The position numbers were made by a program, and so were the translations under genes. This document shows positions 49,377 through 58,275 of a stretch of DNA of 64,000 bases, one piece after another (positions within the stretch are counted from its first letter, which is position 1; each line of letters opens with the position of its first letter). The DNA lies in assembly GCF_014352875.1 (NCBI RefSeq), contig NZ_CP060695.1, positions 124,001 to 188,000 on the forward strand, in the 5' to 3' direction. The stretch is from Polaribacter pectinis. Lineage in GTDB: Bacteria; Bacteroidota; Bacteroidia; Flavobacteriales; Flavobacteriaceae. Under the pieces are notes generated by a model that was given only the letters and a program-made list of their open reading frames with translations, searched no databases and was not told the origin of the DNA.

Positions 49377-51374
49377 ATGTATAAAATGACATTCAAAGAA
49401 CAAATTAAACAAGGAATTCCTAATAATTTACCTTCAAAAAAAGCATTTGATTCAGAAATAAATCATGCCCCAAAAAGAAAAGATATTTTATCTGCAGATG
49501 AGAAAAAATTAGCATTAAGAAACGCACTACGTTATTTTGATAAAAAACATCATGCAGAATTACTACCAGAATTTGCAGAAGAATTAGAAAAATACGGACG
49601 AATTTACATGTATCGTTTTCGCCCAGATTATGAAATGAAAGCAAGAGATATTGCTGAATATCCAGGAAAATCTGAACAAGCAAAAGCAATAATGTTAATG
49701 ATTCAGAATAATTTGGATTATGCAGTTGCGCAACATCCACATGAGCTAATCACTTATGGTGGAAATGGAGCCGTTTTTCAAAATTGGGCACAATATCTTT
49801 TAACAATGCAATATTTATCTGAAATGACAGATAAACAAACGCTAACAATGTATTCTGGACATCCAATGGGATTATTTCCATCGAATAAAAATGCGCCAAG
49901 AGTTGTAGTTACAAACGGAATGGTAATCCCTAATTATTCGCAACCAGATGATTGGGAAAAAATGAATGCTTTGGGAGTTTCACAATATGGACAAATGACG
50001 GCTGGAAGTTATATGTACATTGGTCCACAAGGAATTGTACACGGAACAACAATTACTGTTTTAAACGGATTCAGAAAAATAAAAAAAGAACCAAAAGGAA
50101 ACTTATTTGTAACATCTGGTTTAGGTGGAATGTCTGGCGCGCAACCAAAAGCAGGAAATATTGCAGGATGTGTAACTGTTTGTGCGGAGGTAAATCCTAA
50201 AATTACGCAAGTTCGTTTAGACCAAGGTTGGATTGATGAAAAAATTACAGATTTAGATAAATTAGTTGCCAGAGTAAAAGAAGCAAAAGCAAATAAAGAA
50301 GTTGTTTCAATCGCTTATTTAGGAAATATCGTTGATGTTTGGGAAAAGTTTGATGCAGAAAATATTCATATAGATTTAGGTTCAGATCAAACATCTTTAC
50401 ACAATCCTTGGGCTGGAGGGTATTATCCTGCAGATATTTCTTTTGAAGATGCCAATAAAATGATGGCAGAAAACCCGAAATTATTTAAAGAAAAAGTACA
50501 AGAAACTTTACGAAGACATGCAAAAGCAATTAATAAACATACAGCAAAAGGAACTTATTTCTTTGATTATGGAAACGCTTTTTTATTAGAAGCAAGTAGA
50601 GCAGGAGCAGATATTATGGCTGATAATAATATCGATTTTAAATATCCAAGTTACGTTCAAGATATTATGGGACCTATGTGTTTCGATTATGGTTTTGGAC
50701 CTTTTAGATGGGTTTGTGCATCAGGGGAACCAGAAGATTTAGCAATAACTGATAAAATTGCTTGTAAAGTTTTAGAGAAGATTAAGAAGAATTCTCCAAA
50801 AGAAATTCAGCAACAAATGGCGGATAATATCCAGTGGATTAAAGGCGCACAAGAAAATAAATTGGTTGTAGGTAGCCAAGCAAGAATTTTATATGCAGAT
50901 GCAGAAGGAAGAATTAAAATTGCGAAAGCATTTAATAAAGCTATAAAAAAAGGAAAAATTGGAGCAGTAGTTTTAGGAAGAGATCATCATGATGTTTCTG
51001 GGACAGATTCACCTTACAGAGAAACATCTAATATTTATGATGGTTCTAAATTTACTGCAGATATGGCTATACAAAATGTAATTGGAGACAGTTTTAGAGG
51101 TGCAACTTGGGTTTCTATTCATAATGGTGGTGGAGTTGGTTGGGGAGAAGTTATAAATGGAGGTTTTGGCATGCTTCTTGATGGTTCTAAAGCAGCATCT
51201 AAACGTTTAGAATCGATGTTGTTTTGGGATGTAAACAACGGAATTTCGAGAAGAAGTTGGGCAAGAAATAAAGAAGCGGTTTTTGCTATTAAAAGAGCAA
51301 TGAAAACTGAAAAAAACTTGCAGGTTACACTTCCTAATTTGGTAGATGATGCTTTAATAGATTCAATAACTTAA
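49377..51374 (+). CDS. hutU: Urocanate hydratase
   Basis: Second enzyme of histidine breakdown, converting urocanate to imidazolonepropionate with tightly bound NAD. The 665-aa protein carries the family signatures ITYGGNGAVFQNWAQY (about 122-137), LGGMSGAQPKAG (about 249-260) and the C-terminal ISIHNGGGVGWGE motif. The long form with GRDHHDVSGTDSPYRETSNIYDGSKF matches Bacteroidota hutU. No hutH, hutI or hutG is present in the window, so the pathway is completed elsewhere. An ATG at 49386 is an alternative start. The DUF4136 gene follows by 10 bp. Confidence 0.95.
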   Translation: MYKMTFKEQIKQGIPNNLPSKKAFDSEINHAPKRKDILSADEKKLALRNALRYFDKKHHAELLPEFAEELEKYGRIYMYRFRPDYEMKARDIAEYPGKSEQAKAIMLMIQNNLDYAVAQHPHELITYGGNGAVFQNWAQYLLTMQYLSEMTDKQTLTMYSGHPMGLFPSNKNAPRVVVTNGMVIPNYSQPDDWEKMNALGVSQYGQMTAGSYMYIGPQGIVHGTTITVLNGFRKIKKEPKGNLFVTSGLGGMSGAQPKAGNIAGCVTVCAEVNPKITQVRLDQGWIDEKITDLDKLVARVKEAKANKEVVSIAYLGNIVDVWEKFDAENIHIDLGSDQTSLHNPWAGGYYPADISFEDANKMMAENPKLFKEKVQETLRRHAKAINKHTAKGTYFFDYGNAFLLEASRAGADIMADNNIDFKYPSYVQDIMGPMCFDYGFGPFRWVCASGEPEDLAITDKIACKVLEKIKKNSPKEIQQQMADNIQWIKGAQENKLVVGSQARILYADAEGRIKIAKAFNKAIKKGKIGAVVLGRDHHDVSGTDSPYRETSNIYDGSKFTADMAIQNVIGDSFRGATWVSIHNGGGVGWGEVINGGFGMLLDGSKAASKRLESMLFWDVNNGISRRSWARNKEAVFAIKRAMKTEKNLQVTLPNLVDDALIDSIT

Positions 51375-51384
51375 ATTATTAAAT

Positions 51385-51921
51385 ATGAAAAAAATATTTT
51401 TTTTATTAGTTAGTGCAGTAATACTTACTTCTTGTAGCTCTATAAAAGTTACATCAGATTACGACACAAAAGTAGATTTTAATCAATACAAAACTTTTGC
51501 TTTTTATAAACCTGGAATAGACAAAGCAGAAATTTCTGATTTGGATAAAAAACGAATTTTAAGAGCAATAGAAGCAGAATTATTAGCAAAAGGTTTCTCT
51601 AAATCTGATAATCCAGATATGTTAGTGAGCATTTTTACTAAATCTAGAGAGAAAGTAAATGTGCATCAAAACAATTTTGGTTATGGATTTGGTTGGGGAT
51701 GGAATCCTTGGATGGGAAATGGAATGAACAATGTTAATGTTTCTCAATATACAGAGGGGACTTTATTTATAGATTTTATAGATAAAGAAAAGAAAGAGTT
51801 AGTTTGGCAAGGTGTTGGAACTGGAGCATTAAAAATGCAAAACAGAGAGAAAAAAGAAATTAGAATTAAAGAATTTGTAAAAGAAATAATTTCTAGATTT
51901 CCACCAGAATCAGAAAAATAA
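51385..51921 (+). CDS. DUF4136 lipoprotein
   Basis: A 178-aa protein with lipoprotein signal (lipobox TSC, cysteine at 17). The segment SSIKVTSDYDTKVDFNQYKT at the start of the mature protein is the DUF4136 signature, and the middle has a Gly/Asn/Met-rich loop (GYGFGWGWNPWMGNGMNN). The family is common in Bacteroidota outer membranes, function unknown. Starts 10 bp after hutU and ends at a terminator hairpin. Confidence 0.88.
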   Translation: MKKIFFLLVSAVILTSCSSIKVTSDYDTKVDFNQYKTFAFYKPGIDKAEISDLDKKRILRAIEAELLAKGFSKSDNPDMLVSIFTKSREKVNVHQNNFGYGFGWGWNPWMGNGMNNVNVSQYTEGTLFIDFIDKEKKELVWQGVGTGALKMQNREKKEIRIKEFVKEIISRFPPESEK

Positions 51922-51928
51922 TAAATAC

Positions 51929-51955
51929 AAAAGCGTTCTTATGAACGCTTTTTTT
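51929..51955 (+). terminator. Intrinsic terminator of the hutU-DUF4136 unit
   Basis: Stem AAAAGCGTTC / GAACGCTTTT with a TTAT loop and a T run, 7 bp after the DUF4136 stop. Confidence 0.85.
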
Positions 51956-51969
51956 ATGGATTAAAGTTT

Positions 51970-51977
51970 TACTTTTG
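51970..51977 (+). promoter_or_regulatory. -7 promoter box of the DUF5522 gene
   Basis: TACTTTTG matches TAnnTTTG, 19 bp before the ATG at 51997. Confidence 0.5.
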
Positions 51978-51996
51978 CAATAACAACATAATTAGA

Positions 51997-52161
51997 ATGT
52001 ATAATAAAATAGTGCCTTTAGAAGAAGGGGATTTTTATTTTAATGAACAAGGTTACAAAGTTTTTACAGAGAAATTTCATTTAAAAAGAGGTCATTGCTG
52101 TAAAAGTGGGTGTAAACATTGTCCTTATGGATACGATAAAAAAACCGATAGTTTTAAATAA
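51997..52161 (+). CDS. DUF5522 small cysteine-rich protein
   Basis: A 54-aa protein from ATG 51997 to TAA at 52159-52161. It carries LEEGDFYFNEQGYKVFTEKFHLKRG followed by CCKSGCKHCPYGY, the cysteine/histidine tail of DUF5522, a small Bacteroidota family that may bind a metal. Own promoter box, no close partner. Function unknown. Confidence 0.8.
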   Translation: MYNKIVPLEEGDFYFNEQGYKVFTEKFHLKRGHCCKSGCKHCPYGYDKKTDSFK

Positions 52162-52212
52162 AAGTGACTTTTAAAGAATAAAAGTTTCCAATAAATAGAT
52201 AATTTATAAAAA

Positions 52213-52926
52213 ATGATAAAGAGAATTTTAGTTTTAGTAATTGCAATTCAGTTTGCAGGATGTTCAGAATTACAAAAGATAGTTAATAATTTACCAGATG
52301 GAGGAGGAGTTTTATCTCAAGAACAAATAGGTAATGGATTAAGACAAGCTTTAGATAACGGAATTAAAAACCAGGTTTCTAAATTGACATCGCAAAATGG
52401 ATTTTATAAAAATGAATTGGTTAAAATTTTATTACCACAAGAATTACAAGCTGTAGATAAAGGTTTGCGAAGCATTGGTTTGAGTAATTTAGCAGATGAA
52501 GGAATTAAAGTTTTAAATAGAGCTGCTGAAGATGCAGTTAAAACAGCTACTCCAATTTTTGTAAATGCAGTAAAAGAAATTTCTTTTAATGATGCTAAAA
52601 ATATTTTATTAGGAGATCAAAACGCGGCAACTTCTTATTTAAAAAGTAAAACTTCAGATAATTTATTTGCAAGCTTTAGTCCTGTTATTGATAAGTCTTT
52701 TTCTAAAGTTGGTGCAGATAAAGTTTGGAGTAATTTAATTTCTAGATATAATTCGATTCCTTTTGTAAGTAAAGTGAATCCAGATTTAACACAGTATGTT
52801 ACAGAAGAAGCTCTAAAAGGAGTTTTTACAATGATTGAAGTTGAAGAAAAAGGAATTAGAGAAAAAGTTGGTTTAAGAAATACTGCACTTTTAAAGCAAG
52901 TTTTTGCATTACAAGATAATAAGTAA
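52213..52926 (+). CDS. DUF4197 lipoprotein
   Basis: A 237-aa protein with lipoprotein signal (lipobox FAGC, cysteine at 17). The mature part is the DUF4197 fold: QIGNGLRQALDNGIKNQVSKL, GLSNLADEGIKVLNRAAEDAV, FSPVIDKSFSKVGADKVWSN, then VTEEALKGVF. It is a helical family with no known activity. It stands alone, without a clear promoter or terminator. Confidence 0.88.
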   Translation: MIKRILVLVIAIQFAGCSELQKIVNNLPDGGGVLSQEQIGNGLRQALDNGIKNQVSKLTSQNGFYKNELVKILLPQELQAVDKGLRSIGLSNLADEGIKVLNRAAEDAVKTATPIFVNAVKEISFNDAKNILLGDQNAATSYLKSKTSDNLFASFSPVIDKSFSKVGADKVWSNLISRYNSIPFVSKVNPDLTQYVTEEALKGVFTMIEVEEKGIREKVGLRNTALLKQVFALQDNK

Positions 52927-52987
52927 TTCAATATAGATATTTTTCAATAGAATTTTTGCTTATATTTAATGACTAATTTTAACTAAT

Positions 52988-53185
52988 ATGTCAAGAATTA
53001 AGCAATTAATCATTTATAGAAAACATCTAGAAGATAGATATTTAAGGCTTTTAGAAAAATCTAATGAATATCGCTTTATAGATGAATCTAAAAGTGATAC
53101 TGCAGCTTTTAAGGCAATGAAAATTTTAGATAAAATTAATAGAGTAAGTTATTTAGATAGAGAAATTTTAAATACTGTTTCTTAA
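52988..53185 (+). CDS. Conserved small helical protein
   Basis: A 65-aa basic/acidic helical protein (SRIKQLIIYRKHLEDRYLRLLEKSNEYR, then KAMKILDKINRVSYLDREIL). No family is recognised and no function can be given; its helical nature and repeat of L/I every three or four residues suggest a coiled-coil or small structural protein. Its last 18 bp overlap the convergent metal-receptor gene. Confidence 0.55.
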   Translation: MSRIKQLIIYRKHLEDRYLRLLEKSNEYRFIDESKSDTAAFKAMKILDKINRVSYLDREILNTVS

Positions 53186-53950
53186 AGTTTTAAAGTAACT
53201 AAAAGCTTTTGTTAGTCTGCTTCCATACCAAGAAAAATATTCGCCATCAACTAAAATTATTTTAGAAGATTTAGTGTATTCTTTAAGTTCTATAACATGT
53301 TTTTCTGAAAAAGGATAAGGTTCAGAAGAAAGTAGAATTAAATCTGCATTAGATAAATCTTTTAATTCAATTTCTGGATATCTATTTAAGTTACCAAAGA
53401 TATTATCATGCTTATTTAATTTTAGTAAGTGGTTAATAAATGTATGGTTTGCTGCAACCATCCATGGGTTTTTCCATATAAAATAAGCAACTTTTAATGA
53501 AGGTTTGTCTTTTATAAAATTCTGAAAATCCTCTAATTCTGTTTTTAATATTGAAGTTAATGTTCTTGCTTCTTTTTCTTTTGAAAAAACGCTACCATAT
53601 TGATTTATTAATTCAATTGTATCATCAATAGTAAAGATATCAGAAACATGAGTTGGTGCAATTTTCTGACAGATTTCAACAATTTCTTTGGTGTTTTCTT
53701 CTTTATTACATAGAATAATATCTGGTTTTAAAGCTTTAATTTTATCAATGTTGATAGTTTTTGTTCCGCCAACAATAGTTTTATTTTGCTTCAAATGAGT
53801 TGGATGAACACAAAATTTAGTAACACCAACTATTGAATCTTCCAAGCCTAAATCAACAAGTAATTCAGTTTGACTTGGTACTAAAGAAATAATTCGTTTG
53901 GGAGTATTTTTCAATTCAAAAACATTATTTATTAGGTCTTTGAATATCAT
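53168..53950 (-). CDS. Helical-backbone metal receptor (BtuF/FecB-type), no signal peptide
   Basis: A 260-aa periplasmic-binding-protein-like domain of the cobalamin or iron-siderophore type: RIISLVPSQTELLVDLGLEDSIVGVTKFCVHP at the start, IKALKPDIILCNKEENTK in the middle, ending SWYGSRLTKAFSYF. It has neither Sec signal nor lipobox, so it is probably cytoplasmic, as in some Bacteroidota members, and no permease or ATPase gene is adjacent. Ligand unknown. Runs 4 bp after pyrF on the minus strand and converges on a small gene. Confidence 0.8.
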   Translation of the reverse strand: MIFKDLINNVFELKNTPKRIISLVPSQTELLVDLGLEDSIVGVTKFCVHPTHLKQNKTIVGGTKTINIDKIKALKPDIILCNKEENTKEIVEICQKIAPTHVSDIFTIDDTIELINQYGSVFSKEKEARTLTSILKTELEDFQNFIKDKPSLKVAYFIWKNPWMVAANHTFINHLLKLNKHDNIFGNLNRYPEIELKDLSNADLILLSSEPYPFSEKHVIELKEYTKSSKIILVDGEYFSWYGSRLTKAFSYFKTLRNSI

Positions 53951-53954
53951 TGGG

Positions 53955-54767
53955 TTAATTTAAAATTTCAGCCATTTGTACTTGTAATTCTAAAGCTTTT
54001 TTAGCTGCTTCTTCAGCAAAATTAGCCTCTTTAGAAGCATAAATAATTCCACGAGAAGAATTAATTAATAATCCAACATTTTTTGATAATCCATATTTAC
54101 AAACATCTTGTAAATTTCCACCTTGGGCACCAACACCAGGAACTAATAAAAAAGAATTCGGAACAATTTTTCTAATTTCAGTAAAGTATTCTGCCTTTGT
54201 TGCTCCAACAACGTACATTAAGTTTTTAGAGTTTTTCCAAGATTTAGAAGTTTCTAAAACTTGTTTATACAATTCTTTTCCTTCCACAGTTTTAGTTTGA
54301 AAGTCGAAAGCACCTTCATTAGAAGTTAAAGCCAACATAATGGTATGCTTATTGTCAAACGCTAAAAATGGCTCTACAGAATCTTTACCCATGTATGGAG
54401 CAACAGTAACAGAATCAAATGCTAAATCTTCAAAAAAAGCTTTTGCATACATTGTAGAGGTGTTACCAATATCACCACGTTTTGCATCAGCAATTGTGTA
54501 AATTTCTGGATAATTTTTATTCAAGTAATTAATGGTTTTTTCAAGAGACTGCCAACCTTTAATTCCATAAGCTTCATAAAAAGCAGTGTTAGGTTTATAG
54601 GAGACACAAAGATGATGAGTTGCATCTATAATAGCTTTATTAAAGGCAAAAATAGGATCTTCCTCTTTTAAAAGGTGCGTTGGAATTTTATTCAAATCCA
54701 CATCCAATCCAATACATAAAAAGGATTTCTTTTTCTTAATTTGCGCTACTAATTCTTGTGTTGTCAT
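53955..54767 (-). CDS. pyrF: Orotidine 5'-phosphate decarboxylase (type 2)
   Basis: Final step of UMP synthesis. The 270-aa TIM-barrel protein has the catalytic loop [15 protein letters not shown] (about residues 97-111), [12 protein letters not shown] near the start and [11 protein letters not shown] as the phosphate site. The length and the DxKRxDIG motif mark the longer (type 2) bacterial form. Start taken at ATG 54767; a TTG one codon earlier is the alternative start. It is followed 4 bp later by the metal-receptor gene. A -7 box lies 19 bp upstream. Confidence 0.95.
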   Translation of the reverse strand: MTTQELVAQIKKKKSFLCIGLDVDLNKIPTHLLKEEDPIFAFNKAIIDATHHLCVSYKPNTAFYEAYGIKGWQSLEKTINYLNKNYPEIYTIADAKRGDIGNTSTMYAKAFFEDLAFDSVTVAPYMGKDSVEPFLAFDNKHTIMLALTSNEGAFDFQTKTVEGKELYKQVLETSKSWKNSKNLMYVVGATKAEYFTEIRKIVPNSFLLVPGVGAQGGNLQDVCKYGLSKNVGLLINSSRGIIYASKEANFAEEAAKKALELQVQMAEILN

Positions 54768-54786
54768 CAATTAAATATAAGTTTTA

Positions 54787-54804
54787 CAAAAGTACTTAAA
54801 TTTG
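54787..54804. promoter_or_regulatory. Overlapping divergent promoter boxes (pyrF on minus, TlpA-like on plus)
   Basis: TACTTTTG on the minus strand (54787-54794) and TAAATTTG on the plus strand (54797-54804) both match TAnnTTTG. The minus box gives a 19-bp leader to pyrF. The plus box lies 81 bp from the TlpA-like ATG. Confidence 0.5.
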
Positions 54805-54885
54805 TGGTTAATTTATAATTGAAATTGTAAGTTTTCACTTTAATAAAAGACATGAATATGGTATATTCTAGTCAAAATAAATATT

Positions 54886-55383
54886 ATGATAAAAAAAATA
54901 GTACTCTTACTTTCTCTCGTTTTTGTTAGTTGTAATTTAGAGAAACCAACTGCTTTTTCTAAAGAAGCATTAAATGAAAAAGTTATAGCATTAGACAATA
55001 ATTCTAGTACTATAGAAGATGTTCTAAATAAACATAAAGGAAAAAAGATTTTAATAGATGTTTGGGCTTCTTGGTGTAGAGATTGTCTTAAAGGAATACC
55101 AGCAGTAAAGAATTTACAGAAAGAATTTCCTGAAGTTGTTTTTTTATTTTTATCTGTAGATACTAAACAAACTTCTTGGAAATATGCTGTTAATAAATAC
55201 AATTTAAAAGGCGAACATTACAATCTACCTAAAGGAATGAAGAAAGGAGAATTTGTCGATTTTTTAAATTTAGGTTGGATTCCTAGATATTTGGTTGTTG
55301 ATGAAAACGGACGAATTACCCTTTTTAAAGCAACAAGTGCTTCAGATAATGATATTTATGAAGCATTAAATAAAGCTATATAA
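54886..55383 (+). CDS. TlpA-like thioredoxin-fold lipoprotein
   Basis: A 165-aa protein with lipoprotein signal (lipobox FVSC, cysteine at 16) and a thioredoxin domain. The active-site motif ASWCRDC has C64 and C67, followed by KGIPAVKNLQKEF and the cis-Pro region GWIPRYLVV. It would reduce or shuffle disulfides in the periplasm; the redox partner is unknown. Anchoring by lipid is common in Bacteroidota TlpA/ResA-like proteins. It stands alone before tpiA. Confidence 0.85.
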   Translation: MIKKIVLLLSLVFVSCNLEKPTAFSKEALNEKVIALDNNSSTIEDVLNKHKGKKILIDVWASWCRDCLKGIPAVKNLQKEFPEVVFLFLSVDTKQTSWKYAVNKYNLKGEHYNLPKGMKKGEFVDFLNLGWIPRYLVVDENGRITLFKATSASDNDIYEALNKAI

Positions 55384-55495
55384 ATCGTTTTAGTAACTAT
55401 TTATCAGAATAAAAGTTTTTTATTTTTCATTTCTTAAATTTACTGCTTAATAATAAGTCTATAAACAGCCTTAAAAAGGTTTTAAAATAATAAAT

Positions 55496-56254
55496 ATGAG
55501 AACAAAAATAGTAGCAGGAAACTGGAAAATGAATAATGATAAGGATGCAACTAAAAAATTAATTAAAAGTTTAGATAAATCTATTAAAGATTTATCTTTA
55601 AAAAATACACGTGTTATTGTTGCACCAACGTTTGTAAACTTATCTTCTGCTGTAAAAAAAGCAAAAAAATCGAAGATAGAAGTTGTTGCACAAAACATGC
55701 ATCAAGCCAAAAATGGAGCTTATACAGGTGAGATTTCTGCAGATATGTTAAAAGCAATTGGTATTAAAACAGTTATTTTAGGACATTCTGAAAGAAGAAC
55801 TTATTTTAATGAAACAGATGCAGCTTTAGCTGAAAAAGTAGATGCAGTTTTAGAAAATAAATTAGAAACTATTTTTTGTTTTGGAGAATTGTTAGAAGAT
55901 AGAAAATCTGATAATCATTTTGCAGTGGTAGAAAGTCAATTATCTAATGCTTTGTTTCATTTAGAAGCTAAAGATTGGAAAAGTATTATTTTAGCATACG
56001 AACCAGTTTGGGCAATTGGTACAGGAGAAACTGCAAGCCCAGAACAAGCTCAAGAAATGCACGCTTTTATTAGAAGTATTATCGAAAAAAAATACAATAA
56101 AGAAGTTGCAGATGGAGTTTCTATCTTATATGGTGGAAGTGTAAAACCAGCAAATGCAGAAGAAATTTTTTCTAAACCAGATGTAGATGGAGGTTTAATA
56201 GGAGGTGCTGCCTTACACGTAGATGATTTTAAAGCAATTATTGTAGCAATATAA
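55496..56254 (+). CDS. tpiA: Triosephosphate isomerase
   Basis: Interconverts dihydroxyacetone phosphate and glyceraldehyde 3-phosphate in glycolysis. The 252-aa TIM barrel has the substrate lysine in GNWKMN (K11), the electrophilic histidine in LGHSERR (about 96), the catalytic glutamate in AYEPVWAIGTG and the closing YGGSVKPAN. Complete. A terminator-like hairpin lies between it and prmA. Confidence 0.97.
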   Translation: MRTKIVAGNWKMNNDKDATKKLIKSLDKSIKDLSLKNTRVIVAPTFVNLSSAVKKAKKSKIEVVAQNMHQAKNGAYTGEISADMLKAIGIKTVILGHSERRTYFNETDAALAEKVDAVLENKLETIFCFGELLEDRKSDNHFAVVESQLSNALFHLEAKDWKSIILAYEPVWAIGTGETASPEQAQEMHAFIRSIIEKKYNKEVADGVSILYGGSVKPANAEEIFSKPDVDGGLIGGAALHVDDFKAIIVAI

Positions 56255-56298
56255 ATAGAAGTTATTTTGTAATACTTCAAAAGAAAACCAATAAATTT

Positions 56299-56331
56299 GC
56301 ATCAAGATTTTTAAATCTTGATGCTTTTTTG
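56299..56331 (+). terminator. Intrinsic terminator between tpiA and prmA
   Basis: Stem GCATCAAGAT / ATCTTGATGC with a T run after it. It ends 31 bp before the prmA ATG at 56363, which argues for that start and against the longer ORF from 56318. Confidence 0.75.
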
Positions 56332-56362
56332 TTTAAGAGCATCATCTTCAGAAAAAATAATT

Positions 56363-57199
56363 ATGGATAATATTTATATTGAATACAATTTTACAGTTTC
56401 ACCCAAAGAACCTGCAACAGAAATTTTAATTGCAGAATTAGGAAATGTTGGTTTTGAAAGCTTTGTTGAAAATGAAAATGGAGTAACAGCTTTTATTCAG
56501 AAAAACGAATGGAATTCAGAAATTTTAGAGAATATTTTTGTTTTAAATTCTGATGAGTTTACTATTGAATACAATCAAAAAGAAGTAGCGCAAACTAATT
56601 GGAATGCAGAATGGGAAAAGAATTTTTCTCCAATTCAAGTTGATGATTTGGTTAGTATTCGCGCACCTTTTCATGAGAATCCTAATTTAAAATATGATAT
56701 TGTTATTGAACCAAAAATGAGTTTTGGAACAGGTCATCATGAAACTACGCATATGATGGTACAACATTTATTGCAGTTAGATTTAGAAAATAAGAAAACT
56801 TTAGATATGGGTTGTGGAACTGGAATTTTAGCGATTTTTGCTGAAATGAAAGGAGCAAAACCTTTAGACGCAATAGATATTGACAATTGGTGTTATGAAA
56901 ACTCTATAGAAAATGTTGCTCGCAATAACTGTACTAATATTTCCGTTTTTGAAGGAGATTCATCATTATTAATCAATAAAAAATATGATGTAATAATAGC
57001 TAATATTAACAGAAATATTCTGTTGATGGACATGAAAGTGTATGCCAATTGTTTAAATGAAAACGGAGTTTTGTTATTAAGTGGTTTTTATCAAGAAGAC
57101 ATCCCTATTATAGACGCAGAAGTTTCTAAATACGATTTAAAATTAGAGACTTTTATTGAAAGAAATAATTGGGTTGCATTAAAATACAATAAGTTGTAA
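56363..57199 (+). CDS. prmA: Ribosomal protein L11 methyltransferase
   Basis: Trimethylates ribosomal protein L11 at several sites. The 278-aa protein has an N-terminal domain of about 95 residues and then the SAM-binding motif LDMGCGTGILAIFAEMKGA, a glycine-rich motif I of the PrmA type, and VIIANINRNILLMD as motif IV-like loop. The start at ATG 56363 is supported by the terminator upstream. The clpS gene begins 10 bp after the stop, an order often found in Bacteroidota. Confidence 0.93.
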   Translation: MDNIYIEYNFTVSPKEPATEILIAELGNVGFESFVENENGVTAFIQKNEWNSEILENIFVLNSDEFTIEYNQKEVAQTNWNAEWEKNFSPIQVDDLVSIRAPFHENPNLKYDIVIEPKMSFGTGHHETTHMMVQHLLQLDLENKKTLDMGCGTGILAIFAEMKGAKPLDAIDIDNWCYENSIENVARNNCTNISVFEGDSSLLINKKYDVIIANINRNILLMDMKVYANCLNENGVLLLSGFYQEDIPIIDAEVSKYDLKLETFIERNNWVALKYNKL

Positions 57200-57209
57200 T
57201 TTTGTGATT

Positions 57210-57485
57210 ATGAGTACAAAAGAAAAAATCCAAGAAGAAGTAGATGTTTTAGAGCAAGAAACATTTCAACATGAAATAGTTTTACATAATGATGATGTAA
57301 ATACTTTTGACCACGTTATAGACTCTTTAGTTGATGTTTGCGAGCATACTTTTGAGCAAGCAGAACAATGTGCAACTTTGGTTCATTATAAGGGTAAATG
57401 CACTGTAAAATCTGGTGAATATAAAGATTTAGAACCAAGATGTTCTAAATTATTACAACTAGGTTTATCTGCAGAATTGGTTTAA
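57210..57485 (+). CDS. clpS: Clp protease adaptor ClpS
   Basis: Binds N-degron substrates and delivers them to ClpAP/ClpCP. The 91-aa protein has the ClpS core HNDDVNTFDHVIDSL (residues 24-38), typical of the substrate pocket, and the later HYKGKCTVKSGEYKDLEP. I take the ATG at 57210; GTG 57204 is an alternative. The last base of clpS is 2 bp before the next ORF, so the two are coupled. Confidence 0.93.
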   Translation: MSTKEKIQEEVDVLEQETFQHEIVLHNDDVNTFDHVIDSLVDVCEHTFEQAEQCATLVHYKGKCTVKSGEYKDLEPRCSKLLQLGLSAELV

Positions 57486-57487
57486 TT

Positions 57488-57760
57488 ATGGAAAACGTTT
57501 TAAAATATTACGAATTTTCTTCATTTTTTAAAGATGAATCTGGTGCTTTTTCTGGAAATGAAATTAGCTATACTGAATTAAATGATACACATTTTTTAAT
57601 TTTTGAAGAAAATAATACTAACTATAATTTATATGTTTCCAAATTTAAGAATAAAAATGAAATAGGGCATCAGGTTCCAGAAATACTCGAATTATTGATA
57701 GTTAATTACGATAAAAGTATACCAGAACATCGTATTGCAATCAAACAATATTTAGATTAA
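57488..57760 (+). CDS. Small uncharacterised protein after clpS
   Basis: A 90-aa acidic protein with aromatic-rich start ENVLKYYEFSSFFKDESG and two strand-like segments, HFLIFEENNTNYNLYVSKF, followed by a helical end ILELLIVNYDKSIPEHR. No family is recognised. It starts 2 bp after clpS and is followed by a terminator, so it is the last gene of the prmA-clpS unit. Confidence 0.6.
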   Translation: MENVLKYYEFSSFFKDESGAFSGNEISYTELNDTHFLIFEENNTNYNLYVSKFKNKNEIGHQVPEILELLIVNYDKSIPEHRIAIKQYLD

Positions 57761-57768
57761 ACTCAAGA

Positions 57769-57788
57769 ATTTTCTTGAGTTTTTTTTA
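57769..57788 (+). terminator. Intrinsic terminator after the clpS unit
   Basis: Stem AAACTCAAGAA / TTCTTGAGTTT with a two-base loop and a long T run. Confidence 0.8.
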
Positions 57789-57853
57789 TTTTTTATAAAA
57801 CCATGTGACTTATTAAATACGTATGTGTCATATAAACAGAAGCAAGAATAAAA

Positions 57854-58042
57854 ATGAATAACAGAAACATATTATTAATAGTAATTATATTGTTTCCCCC
57901 GATAATTTCTGCACAAGTGGTACCACCACCAATGCCACCACCACCACCACCTGGTTTACCAATTGATGGTTATACACTCGTCTTGTTTTTAATAGCAATT
58001 GTATATGGATCTATAAAGATCATTAAAGATAGTAGTAGTTAG
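57854..58042 (+). CDS. Short proline-rich PID-CTERM-type membrane peptide
   Basis: A 62-aa protein with a Sec signal (residues 1-21, ending SAQ), a proline run (PPPMPPPPPPG) and then GLPIDGYTLVLFLIAIVYGSIK, that is a PID motif followed by a hydrophobic segment and a charged tail (IKDSSS). This is the architecture of the proposed PID-CTERM protein-sorting signal, in which the tail directs anchoring or processing by a dedicated peptidase. Almost the whole mature protein is the sorting tail. Its target enzyme is not encoded here. It precedes an HTH protein gene. Confidence 0.7.
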   Translation: MNNRNILLIVIILFPPIISAQVVPPPMPPPPPPGLPIDGYTLVLFLIAIVYGSIKIIKDSSS

Positions 58043-58065
58043 TTTTATACTAAGTTTGGTTAGAC

Positions 58066-58100
58066 AAAAAGGTCTTAAACATGTGTTTAAGGCCTTTTTA
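58066..58100 (+). terminator. Intrinsic terminator of the PID-CTERM gene
   Basis: Stem AAAAAGGTCTTAAAC / GTTTAAGGCCTTTTT (one wobble pair) 23 bp after the stop, with a T run. Confidence 0.8.
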
Positions 58101-58116
58101 TATTTTACAAAATAAA

Positions 58117-58141
58117 AAAAAACTCACCTCAAAGAGGTGAG
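58117..58141 (-). terminator. Minus-strand terminator without an obvious gene
   Basis: CTCACCTC / GAGGTGAG around AAA, with the T run on the minus strand. No minus-strand gene ends here; the nearest minus gene is the tRNA-Arg at 59188. A possible antisense transcript through the HTH gene would end here. Confidence 0.55.
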
Positions 58142-58275
58142 CATAATTTAGGGAATGAAGGGGGATTTTAATATAGAATACTATAGTGCAAAATTAAGAT
58201 ATATATTCGCTTTAGTTTACGGCATTATATGTCTTTATATTAAAATTTTTATATATTAGTTTATCAAAATAAAAC

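Noticed and set aside
56318..56362. Longer prmA start at 56318
   Set aside because: A terminator hairpin ends only 31 bp before the ATG at 56363, and the added residues are not family-like.
57910..57960. CCACCACCACC run as a simple-sequence repeat element
   Set aside because: It encodes the proline run of the PID-CTERM peptide in frame, so no separate element is needed.
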